Assembly (NCBI GenBank): GCA_035578175.1
Contig: JAQMRL010000001.1
Location: 53,467,553 to 53,531,552, forward strand
Reading direction: 5' to 3'
From: Catonia carolina
Lineage: Eukaryota; Arthropoda; Insecta; Hemiptera; Achilidae
DNA length: 64,000 nt
In this document: positions 34,216 through 46,722 of the stretch, piece by piece
Position numbering within the stretch: position 1 is the first letter of the stretch
Layout: each line of letters starts with the position of its first letter
The notes under the pieces: generated by a model
What the model was told of the DNA's origin: nothing
The model's database searches: none
What the model saw: the letters and a program-made list of their open reading frames with translations, nothing else
Translations under genes and position numbers: made by a program

Positions 34216-35185
34216 CGATTTTGGTGTACTACCAGCAATTTAAGCTTCAACTTTTTCATCGCGTATCGCGATGACTTCTTGCATTTACTTGTACTGTTAT
34301 TAACCTATGTAGTATTTGTGTTACATTTTTTACTTTTTTACGATCACTGTTAAATTTGTTAATGCTACGATCATGATTACCCGTGTTGTATTCAGTTAAA
34401 ATTACTGTATTAAACTCGGTGCTAGCTGCACGACTGTCCAGAGATCTCTTCCCACGGTGAAATTCTTAACTGCTATCTATACAAGTTCAGTAGCTAGATT
34501 AATCTAAACCAGTAGCTGTTGATCGTAATTGAAAAATATCACACCGATTGGACTTGTCGGATATTGAATGCATTAAAAAGAAGTAGGTCGGTTTAAAATG
34601 TATTCTTATTAGGGATAGATATTATATCGGATTATTGTAGGTGTATCGGTCGGCTATCGTGTACTCTATTACATTAAAAAATATATCGGAATACATTATT
34701 TTTATTCTGCTGAGTGGGATCATTGATTGTAAAATATGTAGCTCGTTATTTTATCGATCCAGCTGAATATTTTGAATGATTGTGATTTACTTTCATATTA
34801 ACTGTAGATTGAATAAAACGTTCGTTCTTTCTTTCTTGTATTTTTTTTTTTATTCTGTAACGTTTGTTAACTGTTTTGTGTCTTGTCAGATTTAATGAAT
34901 GTACAACTAAAAATCATTTGAGAATTACTATTACAGTAATGCGAGTCTGCATGGCATCGACTGGTCACTGATGCGTGAAGTCAAGAAGTATTTAGTTGAG
35001 AAGACACGAGTATTGTGAAGGTATAGCACGTTAGAAGTAAAATAATCATGATAAAATATTTATGTTGTTTGTCCAGACATAATAACTACTATTTCACTTA
35101 CGTCCCGTATCTCGTTGTAATGCGTTTTTTAAAATTGTTTTTCTTTCGTTTGTATTTGACTTTTCTTGAAGATTTTTGGAGTCTT
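34216..35185. other. Non-coding tract
   Basis: No gene or repeat recognised. Confidence 0.4.
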
Positions 35186-35827
35186 TTCTGTTATTCTCCT
35201 CCCCTCATAGAATAATTTGTCACATTTTGTGGATATTTAGTATGTAATCTTACGGTATTTTTAACGATAAAAATATTTAAAAAAAACCTACACCAATATT
35301 CTTCAAGTTTAGGTTAAATATAAGTAGGGTAAGTAGATTGCTTTTTCTCAACAGGCTGTTACTGTATATACACTCATAAAGTATAATCCGATTTAGTACT
35401 TATCTCATATGTTATCTTCATTCGATTTGTTACACTAATGTTCAGTACACAGTAATGTTACACATTTGTTACACAGTAGCTAATGTTCAATAAAAATTTA
35501 AAAAAAAGTTATTAGCATATTTTTGATTTTAAATCGGTAAAAAAGAAATTTCTTGATGTCGTTAAATTAATTTAACACAATTAAATTAAATTAACAACAA
35601 TTTATTAAATATTATTAATTAATTTAATAACTTTCAATAACTAGTTTAACGTAACGTTTAATATTTAAACTATTTTCAACATCACTATTGAACATTAACT
35701 TGAAAAATATTGATGTAGGATTTTTTAAATATTTTTCCCGTTTTTATCGTTAAAAATACTGTAAGATTACATACCAAATATACACAAATGTGACAAATTA
35801 TTCTGAAGGGGAGGAGAATAATAGAAT
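35186..35827. mobile_element. Foldback element with ~125-bp inverted arms
   Basis: 35186-35308 and about 35697-35827 are inverted copies: TTATTCTCCTCCCC, GAATAATTTGTCACATTTTG, TATGTAATCTTAC, TATTTTTAACGATAAAAA and CTACACCAATATTCTTCAAG all recur in reverse complement with a few changes. The ~390-bp centre is AT-rich and contains no gene. A clean target duplication was not found. Confidence 0.7.
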
Positions 35828-36029
35828 AAACCCGGTTTGTGTATCTTCATTAAACCACGTCTTTCCAAAACAAGGTTTTAACAAATTTGTTTTTTGTCGT
35901 GTCTGAGCAGGTTTTCAAAACCCCCTGAAGGCCTACACCATTTCATGGGTGGTTGATTCTTTTTGTTGTACTGTTTGTACCTAATACGTTGTAACTATGT
36001 AGGCATTGAACTATTGTAAAAAAATTGTT

Positions 36030-36610
36030 AAACACGACTTTCTCTTGCCCGTGTAAATAAGTAAAAACATAACTTATGTTTAATCATGAGTGAATGACGA
36101 AATGTGAAATTCAATCTCAGTTGAACTTCGATATTTTGATGAGCAAAGTACTAAAATCTCTTAATTGTTGCTAAACTAAGAGCACTGTAGAAAAAACTTT
36201 TAAAATAACAGTTTTAGGTTTTTTAATTCTCGTTATCTTTGATTTAATATACACTCATTCCCTAAAATATGTATTATTGCTGCAATTTTAAAAGCATATT
36301 TTAAAATATTTTTTGCAATGAGGTACATCCCCCCACGAATTTTAAGTAGATATGCCGCTTACCTTATCTTGTAGAGCACAAAATACGTAGTAAATGAGAC
36401 GATTTTATAAAAAATCGTAGGAGACGATCGTTAGGAAATTACGAAAAAGTAAGAAATTGGACGAAAACTTCCGGGTGATCAATATTGATGAAAATGTTCG
36501 TGTCGGGTACTCTTTTGATACCTAACAAGTTCAAAGTTTCAACTTCGTAGGCCTACAATTTTCAGTTTTTGAGAATTTTGTTCACTAGCGCGCGTTCGTA
36601 CAAACGTGTT
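36030..36610 (-). mobile_element. FamA element copy 9, truncated and diverged
   Basis: Begins with AAACACGACTTTCTCTTGCC and carries TTTAATCATGAGTGAATGAC, the AAACTAAGAGCACTGTAGA unit and the AAAATGTTCGTGTCGGGTAC block. It ends within the region where other copies have their microsatellite (TAGCGCGCGTTCG), so the FamA left end is missing. Confidence 0.7.
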
Positions 36611-36636
36611 TATTCGAAACGGATCTACTAGTAGTC

Positions 36637-37016
36637 CTATCTACTTCGGTTAAACGAGGTTCTAGTATATAAATTTCTTGGATTTAGTACTTGGTCGTAG
36701 GGTTTATATATGATGCCCATGAATTTATTTCGAACCCAAAACATCGGAAATAATTGCATGACAGGAGCTTCTTGAAATGCCAACACCATCAGCAACCTCT
36801 CTGATCGTGATTCGTCGATTTTTCTAGACAATTTTTTCTACTGCTTCCGACATTTTCCTTGGTTATTGAAGTGCTAGGACGTCCAGAGCGCTCATTATCA
36901 TTAACGTCTTCTTGGTCTTCTTTGAAGTGTTTATACCACTCGAAAACTTGTGTTCTACTTATAGTAGACTCACCAAAGTCAAGGCTACGGTGAACATTTT
37001 GAATGCATCGGCGCAC
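36637..37016 (-). pseudogene. Mariner transposase N-terminal fragment
   Basis: The minus strand reads GESTISRTQVFEWYKHFKED ... NERSGRPSTS, then in shifted frames KNRRITIREVADGVGIS and SCHAIISDVLGSK. These are the two N-terminal helix-turn-helix regions of mariner transposases of the GVQW3/SETMAR-like type, in the normal order. Frameshifts break the frame in at least two places and the catalytic domain is absent. The palindromic element at 864-1396 carries only C-terminal pieces of a similar transposase, so the two could be parts of one lineage. Confidence 0.7.
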
Positions 37017-37025
37017 ATATACCCC

Positions 37026-37261
37026 AACGAACTAAAGACTGCAGATGAGCTCTAGCCAATAACAGCTAAGGTCGGATGTGAGGTTGCCCCTTCGTTAAGT
37101 CACACTCTGTTCCACCGAACTCCAGCTGACTTTTTGTTAGGCTGTCATCCACGGCGGGACCACTACGTGACAACGCAGGATACGATTAACGAAAGTCAAT
37201 TGGCTCTGTGCTGTGATCTAGGTCACTATGCTCCGCCTTCATCTGCAGTCTTTAGTTCGTT
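37026..37261. repeat. Inverted repeat, 23-bp arms
   Basis: AACGAACTAAAGACTGCAGA plus TGA at 37026-37048 is the exact reverse complement of 37239-37261. The 190-bp loop lies upstream of the mariner fragment's 5' side and holds no recognised gene. It may be a terminal or rearrangement product of that element. Confidence 0.8.
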
Positions 37262-39349
37262 AAGGTATAATATTTTTGACGCAAAATGTAATATAGATTC
37301 TTTGATCCATTTTTACAAGAGTATAAAATCGTCGAGCACAACAAAACACAACTAACTGTTTTATCTGTCAAGAAAAAATACAAATACAAAATGGCTGAAA
37401 ATGTAAACATGTATATATTGGTACACATGTGTCTAACATGTGTACCAACATAACAAAAAACATTTTTGAAAATCGAATGGATATGGACCGCGAAATTTAA
37501 AAATGCTGTTACTTTTTGAATATACCTCATACACTTTTTCGATTTCCTTCTTTTTTACGTATGTTTCGTTTTTAGTTTTTACCGCTATGCAATTCTGGGC
37601 CGTCTACTTCTACTAATTATAGCAACCTGTGTGTAGGCCTATAGTTAGATATCTTGAGGGGGTTCTTACCGCTCTGAATTGGTTGATTAATGCTTGGGTT
37701 TCTGTAAAAAGGTAAACGTTTGTGTTTACGCCTTCATTTTTAAGAGAGGTAAGGAAAAATATCCGCGTAATTGTTTTAATTAGAACGACTATGACAACAT
37801 CGCTGGTATCTATTTATTTATTTATTTTTACTGTGAATGATAATGTACGACAGGATAGTGTGAATTGTGTTCTGGTTGAAGGTACAGGATTTTTAAATAT
37901 ATGCGGCTGTCCGTCTGTTGTGTGGAAAGTGAAAGCAAATTTATCCCCTCCTCCACTCACCCACCCACCCACCTCTGTTACTCCCTCAGGGCTTGGAAGT
38001 TTCTTCTTAAAATGTCACGAGGTTATCGACACTTCATGATGCACAACAAACATGCACGAGCTCTTTTAAGAGTGAGAGAGATTGAGTGAACGAGTGAGAT
38101 GGAAGTATTGTGTTACTTTGTTGGAGGAGGGGGTGTCTTAAAGGAATCTACCTTCCTGTTCCTAATCAGGCCATATGAGTATTATTATTATTATTATTAT
38201 CGTTGCAAATACATCCCAACAGTCATGAATAAAATATTATTGCTTTGCACATACTGAAGTAATTTAATTCAAGGAGATTAAAAAATATAGGATAGAATTT
38301 GTTTGTCATATTCTATTAATTTTTAACTTATTTTTAATTTATTGCCAAATGCACAAACATTTCTTCTTTTTATTACGATAACCTTTATTTAAGAAATATT
38401 TATGCTTACTTTGTTTATTAAACATAATTTTGGTTGCTAAACAGTGTATTTTTATGAGAAATCGAGTCGTAATTAATCGGTGTTAAGTGCTGGTATGTTA
38501 AAATAAAAAGTCAATGTTAATAGGCTTGCTCGTAAATCTAGTTATTTTAATTTTATCTGAACTTTATAAAACTACAATAAGAAAATATGTCGTAAAGAGC
38601 TTCTTTTGAAGGAAATTAAGAAAAAATTCTTTCAAATTGCGAACAATTAGATTATGCCAACTACGTATATAATAATAAAAACCATTTAACTATGGAGTAA
38701 ATGTCAACAGTACAGTTCTCTCTCATTGGGTAGAACTCAACCCAGATTGCTTAGGGCGACCCATACTAATTGTACCTAGCACTGTTTTTAACATTTTTTC
38801 TGAAAACACATAAGAACTCGCTATCGTTTGATTTTCGTTCCTTAACGGTACAAAAATATTTCTTACTCCTTTTTTTCGTCACTTTTCAAAGATTTTTCCT
38901 TTTATGTGTTTCACTTAAGATTCAGCCATATTACGTAAAAATACTAAAATTACCGCCTGTACGAATTCCCTAAATTTAACTTTTGACAACAAAAAACCAC
39001 TAAACTAACGTTACAATTTAATTAATTTGAAGCTTATTTCACGATAAAACAGAAATAAGTTTAGTCCAGAATTAAGCAGAAAATTCTTCGTATTGTTTAC
39101 ATACTAGGTCCTATCATGCCCGTTACAGAGAATGAGTAGTGCATGCCTATAGAATAAATTCAGAAATCAAACTGAACTATATAGAAACAATGCGTTATAA
39201 GCGATCTGTATGTGTAAGCGAGACCTAATAGTATTTATGGAGTCAAAACAACGGAAATAATGTCGGCTGGATTCACGTACGCTGGTCATACTCGTGCCAC
39301 CGTCAGTCCGTCGTGTTTGTTTATATCAACTCTATAATTAAGTGGCTTT
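37262..39349. other. Non-coding tract with an ATT microsatellite
   Basis: No supported gene in about 2.1 kb. (ATT)n is at 38179-38200. Frames of 62-105 codons at 37722-38089 show no domain and have biased low-complexity sequence. Confidence 0.4.
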
Positions 39350-39660
39350 TATTTATTTATTTTGCTTTTACGGCCATATTAGACCACTCAATCAATTTTT
39401 GGAGGCTTTTCTCCTAGCCCAGTAATCTTTCATCACTTTGGCTCTTCTTTCCCGTTCTGCTTCCGAATAAATCACCTTTCTCCTCTTTATTTCTATTTCT
39501 TTAAATCTAGTCTCACTTTGGTGTAATATTTTCAATTTATTCGTTTTTTGCCTTAAGTCTTGTTCTGTAATCCGTAGTTCCGCCATGTCTTCCTTGACCT
39601 CTTTTATCCATCGTGAGTGGCTTTTACTATAGTAATAATTTATTTTTCTCATGTTGTCAA
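39350..39660 (-). mobile_element. LINE 3' end with basic RT tail, copy 2
   Basis: The frame 39392-39652 (86 codons) begins in SRWIKEVKEDMAEL and continues ITEQDLRQKTNKLKIL ... ERERRAKVMKDYWARRK, a charged C-terminal tail as found after reverse transcriptase in some insect LINEs. It aligns with the copy at 27518-27890 in protein and in the 3' flank. 5'-truncated. Confidence 0.6.
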
Positions 39661-39949
39661 TCTGTAATCACGGAATCGGGTCTTTTCCGTTTTCTGTACG
39701 CAACTACCAAATCCGAATTCCCTGAAAGGTTACATAATTCTCTCACTCTTGCGTCTAGCGCACCAATCTGACTAGCAATATTCCTGCGTAATGTCAACTC
39801 CACTTCGATTTCACAGTTAGTTACTACACAGTCTGCTATGAATTTTGCAGTTACTTAATAATATTCGGACGGAGAAAGAAAGATGCTGCAGATTTCTTTC
39901 AGGAAAGGGGGTTATTGAATAATCCCAGAAGATGTGACAACTAAAAACG

Positions 39950-40050
39950 TCTGTGTGAAACACTCACACGACTTTCTCTTCCCAATGTAAATAATTAAAA
40001 AAATATAACGTAACAGTAATGTAGTAATAGCGAAATAAGAAATAAAACAA
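39950..40050 (-). mobile_element. FamA right-end fragment, copy 10
   Basis: GTGTGAAACACTCACACGAC then TTTCTCTTCCCAATGTAAAT is the FamA right end in reverse. Similarity fades after about 100 bp. Confidence 0.7.
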
Positions 40051-40596
40051 CAGAACGTGTAACATAGATAGGCTATACTGAGACTGGGAAGGACGTGTGT
40101 ACGCGTGCGTGATTGTGTCCATCTCAGTATGAGTATTCAGTAAGGCAGGAAGCGGGAGAAATTAACAAGTGTGCAACCCTTCAGGGAATTCGGATTTCAT
40201 TGTGGCATAACAGAAAACCGTAAAGACCCAAGAAATTCCTTAATTTGTTACTGATATGACATTCTTGTCTATGCTTTTATTTAAATCTATTAAATAATAT
40301 AAATATCTACTAGAAAATGTGTATACTGTAGTCAACAAATGACTTTTGTTTTGAAATAAAAATTTTGTAGGATCTGGACTCAAAATTTTGAAGAACTATT
40401 TATTATTGGGACCTGTCATTTGCAGACGTCTATTCAATATTATGTTTACTGCATTTTCTGATAGTGGATTTCAAACAATGTGTGTTCATGGCTTGCCGTC
40501 AGTTCCAACCTTACCAAGTCATTTAACTGGTGCAACTTAACTTCTCATAGCAATTTTGTACCAGCTGGCCGACTAGTTATTAAAAATAATTATTTA
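40051..40596. other. Non-coding tract
   Basis: No gene or repeat recognised. Confidence 0.4.
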
Positions 40597-41313
40597 CAGT
40601 GAAACTCTGTTTAACCTAAATGTAGGAGGCGGACCCGATTTCCGGACCAGAATTCGATAACACGTGGTCATACTTTTAGGTTTTAAAAATAATAAAAATG
40701 ATTATGTATAGTATTTTTTACGACTGTTTATTAGCGTGTATAAACGAAATACAAAAATTTCAGGGAACAAAATATAATATTTTACAGTAATTAATATTTA
40801 CTGGTTTTTTAAAAATTAGTTAGTCTTTTTAAAAAAGTGAGATTTTTGATGAAACCGTTTTTTGTGGCAACATTATACCATCTTTTTGTTAATAGCAGGT
40901 CCTGGAGGTAAAGTACGAATAAACGAATCCCCAGAATAGTGAAACTTTCGTAATATATTTCATTGGGCTCTGTTCTGTAGTTTGTTCGGCTGTTTGCCGG
41001 CCGCATTGGCGCAGTTGGTAACGTGCTCGCCTCTCATCATGCGGTCTTGGGTTCGAATCCCATTCAGGCATGGCCTTTTTTCATACGTTACAAAATATCA
41101 TTTCACCCTTCACCGTCTGCATTAGCAGTAATTGCAGAACAGTCGGACGTTAAACCAAAAAAAAAAAAAAATGTTCTGTAGTTTAATGATGCCACGTTTT
41201 TAAATGCTGTACTGTGAGTATATACAATAGTGAGTAATCATCAAATTAAAAAAAAACAACTTTTTCGCATCTGTTGCGGTTAAGGCGGGTTTCGGATAAT
41301 CGAAGTTTTACTA
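40597..41313. mobile_element. Pogo/Tigger-type non-autonomous element, copy 1
   Basis: Ends CAGTGAAACTCTGTTTAACC at left and, reverse-complemented, TAGTAAAACTTCGATTATCC at right, flanked by TA (40595-40596, 41314-41315). The CAGTAAAACCTCGATTATCC type is common in pogo/Tigger elements of insects. The interior matches the outer parts of 47387-49631. A tRNA-SINE is inserted at 40985-41170. No transposase remains. Confidence 0.75.
40985..41170 (+). mobile_element. tRNA-derived SINE with 13-bp target duplication
   Basis: Flanked by TGTTCTGTAGTTT at 40972-40984 and 41171-41183. Internal polymerase III boxes: A box TTGGCGCAGTTGG, B box GGTTCGAATCC. The tail has CATTAGCAGTAATTGCAGAA, CAGTCGGACGTTA and a run of A. 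The insertion splits the pogo-type element. It is not a tRNA gene because the ends cannot form an acceptor stem. Confidence 0.85.
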
Positions 41314-41315
41314 TA

Positions 41316-42304
41316 TTAATTTTAATGTAATGAATTGATCATAACTGATTGTTAATTGATTATGGATAAATTAAATGAATCATTTAATTTAATCTTACAG
41401 TCATTGTCGGTCTGATTAATCTTATACAAATTCTCTATTTTGAATTTAAACATTAGCATCAAATATCAGGTATATTTTTGATGCTAGTCATGTTAGTAAT
41501 TTTGTTGATTGATGTCAACGTTAATTAACAGTACTTTCAGGATTAATGGGCCAGATTCAAAACAGGAATAATTAAGTATGTTTTGCATACATTCAGACTT
41601 CCTGGAATAAGTTGATCTGTTTTTTTAACGGCTTTAAATCACTTGACTTTCTAGTTATATAATTCTTTATGTAAATTGATGCATTAACATTAAAACTAAT
41701 TCGTTAATGTAGCCTACTCGATGAAAATAAAACAACCTGTTTTTAAATTTAAACCGTATTTTTTAACAATTGTGTGCATTGTGATGCAATCGTTTTATGT
41801 TATTGGAAAAATGTTGAAGAGCTATCACTGAGAGATATGTTTCAGTCGGTCAGTACAATTAGAATTCAAGGCGTACTGTGGTATCTGTACTGTAGTTGCC
41901 TTACAAGGATTTTAGCCTAGATGCCAGTTGCTGCTGCCCTTGCCATCCTTGGAAGCTAAAAAGAAATTGTCTAGACATTGTTGCTTTCTTATTTATCTTC
42001 TTGGATTGTCTTTTTGAAAATTACTGATATCGTTGAATTGATTTCAAGGAAAAAACTTGTCATAACAGTTTTCTTGAAAATATAGGCTGCTTCTTTTTAT
42101 GTACAGTATTTATGTATTTTATGTACAGTATTTATTTTTGCTGAATTAATTTTGCAACAAAAGAATTTACAGATCATCCAATTTTTAGTGCTGTGTAATT
42201 TTTTTTAATAAACTAAAGAATGTTTAGCCACTAATTTTGTTCAATTTTATTAATTTTAACTTATTACCTAAGCTTGAATAATTATATATCCTACATTGCT
42301 CAAC
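41316..42304. other. Non-coding tract
   Basis: No gene or repeat recognised. Confidence 0.4.
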
Positions 42305-42805
42305 CTAGAAAAGCCTTTGAAATAAAAAAACAGCTTACTGACTACAAACATTGATTTACAGATTAGGGAAAATTTCTTAAAACATTATGTTTGGAGTGTA
42401 GCGTTATACGGGAGTGAAACGTGGGTGAAAGGGGCTGTAGAAAAGAAGAAGATAGAAGCTTTTGAAATGTGGTGTTATAGGAAAATGTTAAAGATTAGGT
42501 GGGTGGACAAAAAAGTAATTTAGAGGTTCTTAGGCGAGTGGATGAAAAAAGAAGTATATAGAAGCATCTTACCAGAAGAAGGGATAGGCTAGTGGGGCAT
42601 ATCTTAAGATATCCAGGTATTGGGCTATCAATAATGGAGGGTAATATTGAGGGAGTAAATTGTAGGGGGAGGCAAAGATTAGAATATATAAAGCTAATTA
42701 CAAAAGATGTAGGGTGTTACAGGTATGTAGATATGAAGCGACTTGTGCAAGATAGAACAGATTGGAAAACTGTATCAAACCAGTTGAGAGACTGATGACA
42801 AAAAA
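42305..42805 (+). mobile_element. LINE 3' fragment, RTE-like, copy 2
   Basis: Reads KAFEIKKQLTDYKH-like, then VWSVALYGSETWVKGA at about 42392-42435, then IEAFEMWCYRKMLKIRWVDK with a frameshift, then LVGHILRY...CRGRQRLEYIK...RLVQDRTDWK. SETW followed by the MW(C)YR-LKI block is typical of the end of RTE-type endonuclease/RT proteins. It ends GAGAGACTGATGACAAAAAA, the 3' end shared with 49018-49363. No RT active site. Confidence 0.75.
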
Positions 42806-43124
42806 ATCTCCTACATCTTTTTGTTTCCATATCAGGTCAATTTTAGACCTCATAAAGTGACTTTTTCTGGAAGCTCTTTACAGCCCACATTCTCAGCATT
42901 TGTATACTGTTGGTTTTCCTGCTTTTTTTTCATCTGCCTGGTGTTGTCTATTTTCTGTTCAAGAAAACTCTTAAAGCCAGTAATTAGTTCTTGTTTGAAT
43001 TTGGTTCAATCCATTATGTTTTCTTGGTTTATTCAAGTTTTCTCCATATCCCTTTAACTTCTTTTAACCACTTATCAGACACCTTAGGTTTATTGTGTCT
43101 TAAAATTTTGTTTTGTCAACTGTT
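42806..43124. other. Non-coding tract
   Basis: Nothing recognised; frames at 42821 and 42991 are phenylalanine-rich chance frames in T-rich DNA. Confidence 0.35.
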
Positions 43125-43136
43125 TGTTGACGAAAT

Positions 43137-43534
43137 GTTATTGTTTAGGTCATCAGCCAAAAAGCAGGTTTAAACCTGTAGAGGTTTTACTAAGTAAAAT
43201 GAGGAGTGAGGTGGTTTACAATTGCCTTCCTCACTGAATGGAAAAGTACGCTTATCAGCATGCCGGGCCCTCTGAAAAGCACATTTTTTCCACTCTGCAA
43301 ATGACACCTTCACTTCATTCACCACAGGGTCTGGCTGTATAATGAAATTTATTACTTTCAGAGAAGATAACTCTGATTAGTGTCTTTTACACCTCTACCT
43401 CTTCTGTTCTTAAATGATTCAGTCATTTAATTGGCTGACCATGTGATGAGAAACAGAACTATTTATTGTAGCCCAGCAACGACAAATTGAGAGTAAATAA
43501 TTTGACTCTCCACCTGTCTGTTATGGACAGCATC
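43137..43534 (-). mobile_element. FamB SINE-like retroposon, copy 4, with target-site duplication
   Basis: A full-length copy of 398 bp flanked by the 12-bp direct repeat TGTTGACGAAAT (43125-43136, 43535-43546). On the plus strand it starts ATTGTTTAGGTCATCAGCC and ends CCACCTGTCTGTTATGGACA. It is the cleanest FamB reference together with copy 3. Confidence 0.8.
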
Positions 43535-43546
43535 TGTTGACGAAAT

Positions 43547-44894
43547 AAGCATTCTATTAAACAGTCAACTATTCTGTAGAAATATCAGTAGAATTTTAAT
43601 CTTCTTTTCCAAATCATTTACTACATCTGTTACGTGATTCTCCCAATGATTCTTTTGTTCTTGATAATTATACAAAATTAAAATAATTATTTAGTATTAT
43701 TTTTATTACTCTGGTTGCATGTTGTTTATGATTATTATACTTTTACTCAATAAAAGTTTTGAATGAATTTCTGTTAGAATTTACAATTTTAATTTAACTA
43801 CAAAGATTTAAAGCTTTGAATATGAAGAAAATTATTCATTCATTAATAAATTTCCTGGTTTTTTATTTTTGTAGAAGCCATATTATGACCCTGTATTTGG
43901 ATAAACTATTGACTAGTTATGGTTTTTAAGTACAGTTATAAAATAATAAGTACTGTATATTTAGATACCTTCACTTCTGAAATTTTTGAAGTTTTTTTTT
44001 GTTTTATTTTTGGTAAAGATTATTGATTTGTCATACTTGTTTATCTGTGCACAATTATTTCAATATTTCACCTGAGTGAATTACTCATACAGTTCCAATA
44101 ACTGTTTTATGATGGCTCAGCAGCATTGGATTTTAGCCTGCTGCATCATTCGATACTGGTGCTTCTCTAAAATACAAAATGGTATTCAGTATTACTCAGT
44201 CATATCAGTTCTGTTTTAGTAAGTTTTAAACTGTTATTCCAACAACATATTTAGTAATATTTTTATAATTTTGAAGTAAACTTAGACTGTTATGGCATTT
44301 TAATCGTAAACTTAAGATTTGGCTTGTGTATCTGTCACAAAAATTAAAAAACCACTAAAATTATATTATCCATCATTATCACAAACTAATAATAAATATA
44401 TTGGGAAAGATAGATTACATTCTGTTTGTTGTTTTATGGGTAGTAGAATATTAGTTATACTTATTTTCTTTATTATTTCTCATACTTCTCTAGTTATTTA
44501 TTTAAAATTGTAGGTTTACTATGTATACTTCTTTAAATATGTCATAGAATATATTTTATCGGTACAGTAATTTATTTGATGTAAACAACTAAAATAAAGA
44601 TACTGAGGACTTTTTTTGGAAGTTATTTTAGTGCTTGGCTAAGAATTGGAAATATTTGAGAGGAACTTGGCTTACTGAGTATATAGGTATATCATGATGA
44701 TGGTTTTGCAGAGATCATGTAGATGGATCCAAAGCATCTAGCAAACCAGGCTAAACCAAAAGACAAATGGATAAGCCCTTAAAATTATGGAATGATACGA
44801 GACAATTTGACAGATTAAACAGGGACAATTCCTATTTTATAGAGGAATAAGAAAATCAATTTATTAATAATGTATTACCAAGTCATACACAGAT
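43547..44894. other. Non-coding tract upstream of the first visible twin exon
   Basis: No gene was recognised and no leucine-rich-repeat exon of twin could be seen. Confidence 0.4.
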
Positions 44895-44899
44895 AGCAG

Positions 44900-45060
44900 G
44901 TTTGTTGGTAGAGTGGTTAGCGCTACTGGCTTCTTTGCCAGGGATCCCGGGTTCGATCCCTGGTCAGTTCTGGTGATTATGTATCTCTCATTTTCATCTC
45001 TCTGCCTTCATCTCCATTAGCGATAACAGGGAAAACTTTAAAGAAATATAGATAATGTAT
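44900..45060 (+). mobile_element. tRNA-derived SINE
   Basis: A box TTGGTAGAGTGG and B box GGTTCGATCCC in a tRNA-like head (GGTTTGTTGGTAGAGTGGTT ... CCCGGGTTCGATCCCTGGTC), followed by an unrelated tail (CTCTGCCTTCATCTCCATTA GCG). The ends do not pair as an acceptor stem, so it is a SINE rather than a tRNA. It sits about 0.2 kb before the twin exon at 45287. Confidence 0.65.
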
Positions 45061-45286
45061 TCAAGAATTGTGTAAACAATTCTCAATAATTGTTAAGCAA
45101 TTTGTTGTGAATGTAAGTACAATAACGACAGTGTTTTTCTAAAAAGTCAATCTTGCTTTATATCATGCTCCGACCATTTGAATTATTGTAGTAATTAATT
45201 TTAATATGTAAAAATTTATTTTTAGTTTATGTACAAAAAGAAGAGTTCTTTATGTGTATTTAATTTTGTCTTTTGTCTTTTTGCAG

Positions 45287-45355
45287 TGAGATCTCCACAA
45301 CCTCCAGAAAGACCATGGATTCCACTGGCAAGGCCAAATAGGAGCAAACCAACAT
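45287..45355 (+). CDS. twin: twin / CNOT6-like deadenylase, internal exon 1 of 7 seen
   Basis: A 69-bp exon bounded by TTTTTGCAG before and GTAAG after. It encodes RSPQPPERPWIPLARPNR and SKPT, matching the proline-rich linker between the leucine-rich repeats and the nuclease domain of Twin/CNOT6 proteins (fly form PPRPWIPL). The reading frame needs one base from the preceding exon and passes one base to the next exon. The preceding exon, coding for the leucine-rich repeats, was not found in the window. Confidence 0.85.
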
Positions 45356-45612
45356 GTAAGTTTTTATTTGTTTACTTGTAGTAAATGTTGTGGATTTTAC
45401 ATTTTTACAAACAGTTTTGAAGAAAACTTTTCTTGTGTAGAAATAGTTGGTTGTTTGGTTAGTCAAAAAAGTCGTCATGAATAAAGTAACAAGCTACATT
45501 AAAAAGTATTAAAAATAAATGTATTCTTTTATAGTTTAAAAGTACGTTACTCTGAACTGCTTGTATGCATTTTAATTGCTTCTATTCTTCATGTTTCTGA
45601 CAAACCCATAAT

Positions 45613-46190
45613 GAACATGAATCATTGGTACTTCTATAATGTGTGGCGTACTGCGTTATGCTTTGAGAAGTTTGTATTTGTTGATGTGGTAGCACTGTCC
45701 ACTAGCACTTTTTGCACTTAAAAGATTCACTTATTTTACATTAAGGTTATGTCTTGACTACAGTAAGATTATATGTTAACTAGAAGTAAAATGTTGTTAA
45801 AAGATTTTTATAGAAATGTAATTGCTAATGAAACAACTGTGGCTTTTTTGAGGTAGCAAAACCTACTCAACACAGCGCAAACATATATAAATGTAAACTA
45901 TATGTATCTATACCATAATATTTAAACTTTTTGTATTACTAATTACAGTATTATTTGCTATTGTAAATTATCATAGTATTATCATTTCCTGTAATATATC
46001 CATTTTATTGTCCTTATTTTATCCTTTTTTCTTTAAATTATCCTTTTATTGTAAAAGAATGCGAAAAGTGCTAGTGGACAGTGTCACCACATCAACAAAT
46101 ACAAACTTTACTAAACATAATGCGGTAGGTAGGCCCCATACTAGCCGCATAGTAGCACCAAATCATTTTAGACAGTGCTGTAACATGAAA
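45613..46190. mobile_element. Foldback/MITE in a twin intron
   Basis: TTTGTATTTGTTGATGTGGT and CACTGTCCACTAGCACTTTT near 45668-45715 recur in reverse complement at 46065-46110. Outer arm regions match more weakly. The arms total about 80-130 bp around an AT-rich centre. The ends were not resolved. Confidence 0.55.
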
Positions 46191-46722
46191 CACCTCTTGC
46201 AGGGTTTATATCAATAAAAACATTAGAATAAATAAATTATATAAATTGAACTCTTCTTATTTTGTATGAATTTAATATTTTAAATATTATTGTTATGATC
46301 TGTTTTGCTACATTGGATTCATTGTGTGAATCTTTGTACAGTATTATTTTGAGTAAAAAGAAAATGGCTAAGAAGTGGTGTGAATGATAGATGAGCTTTA
46401 CACCTTGGTGGAAAGGTATTAATGTGCTTGTGTCTTCCATCTAGTGATTTATCTGAAGAAAAGTGGTTTGTAAAACTGTTGACCACTGGTTAGAAAGCAT
46501 ACTGTTTGTATGTCTGTTTATATACATGCTATTTTTACTTCGTACTCTATGATTCTTACCAGCAAGAAGTTTATTTCTCTGATGTGTATACATGTATATT
46601 TTTTTGATCGTCAGGCCATTAATTTTCACAAAATTGTTCTGAATATTAATCGTACTGTACTTATCAGGTCTTCAAGATTTAAATTTATATGAATTCATAT
46701 TGATGTATTTTATCTGTTCCAG

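Noticed and set aside
37722..38089. Protein-coding exons in two overlapping frames
   Set aside because: No splice context, no domain and low-complexity runs of Pro/Thr/Ser; chance frames are more likely.
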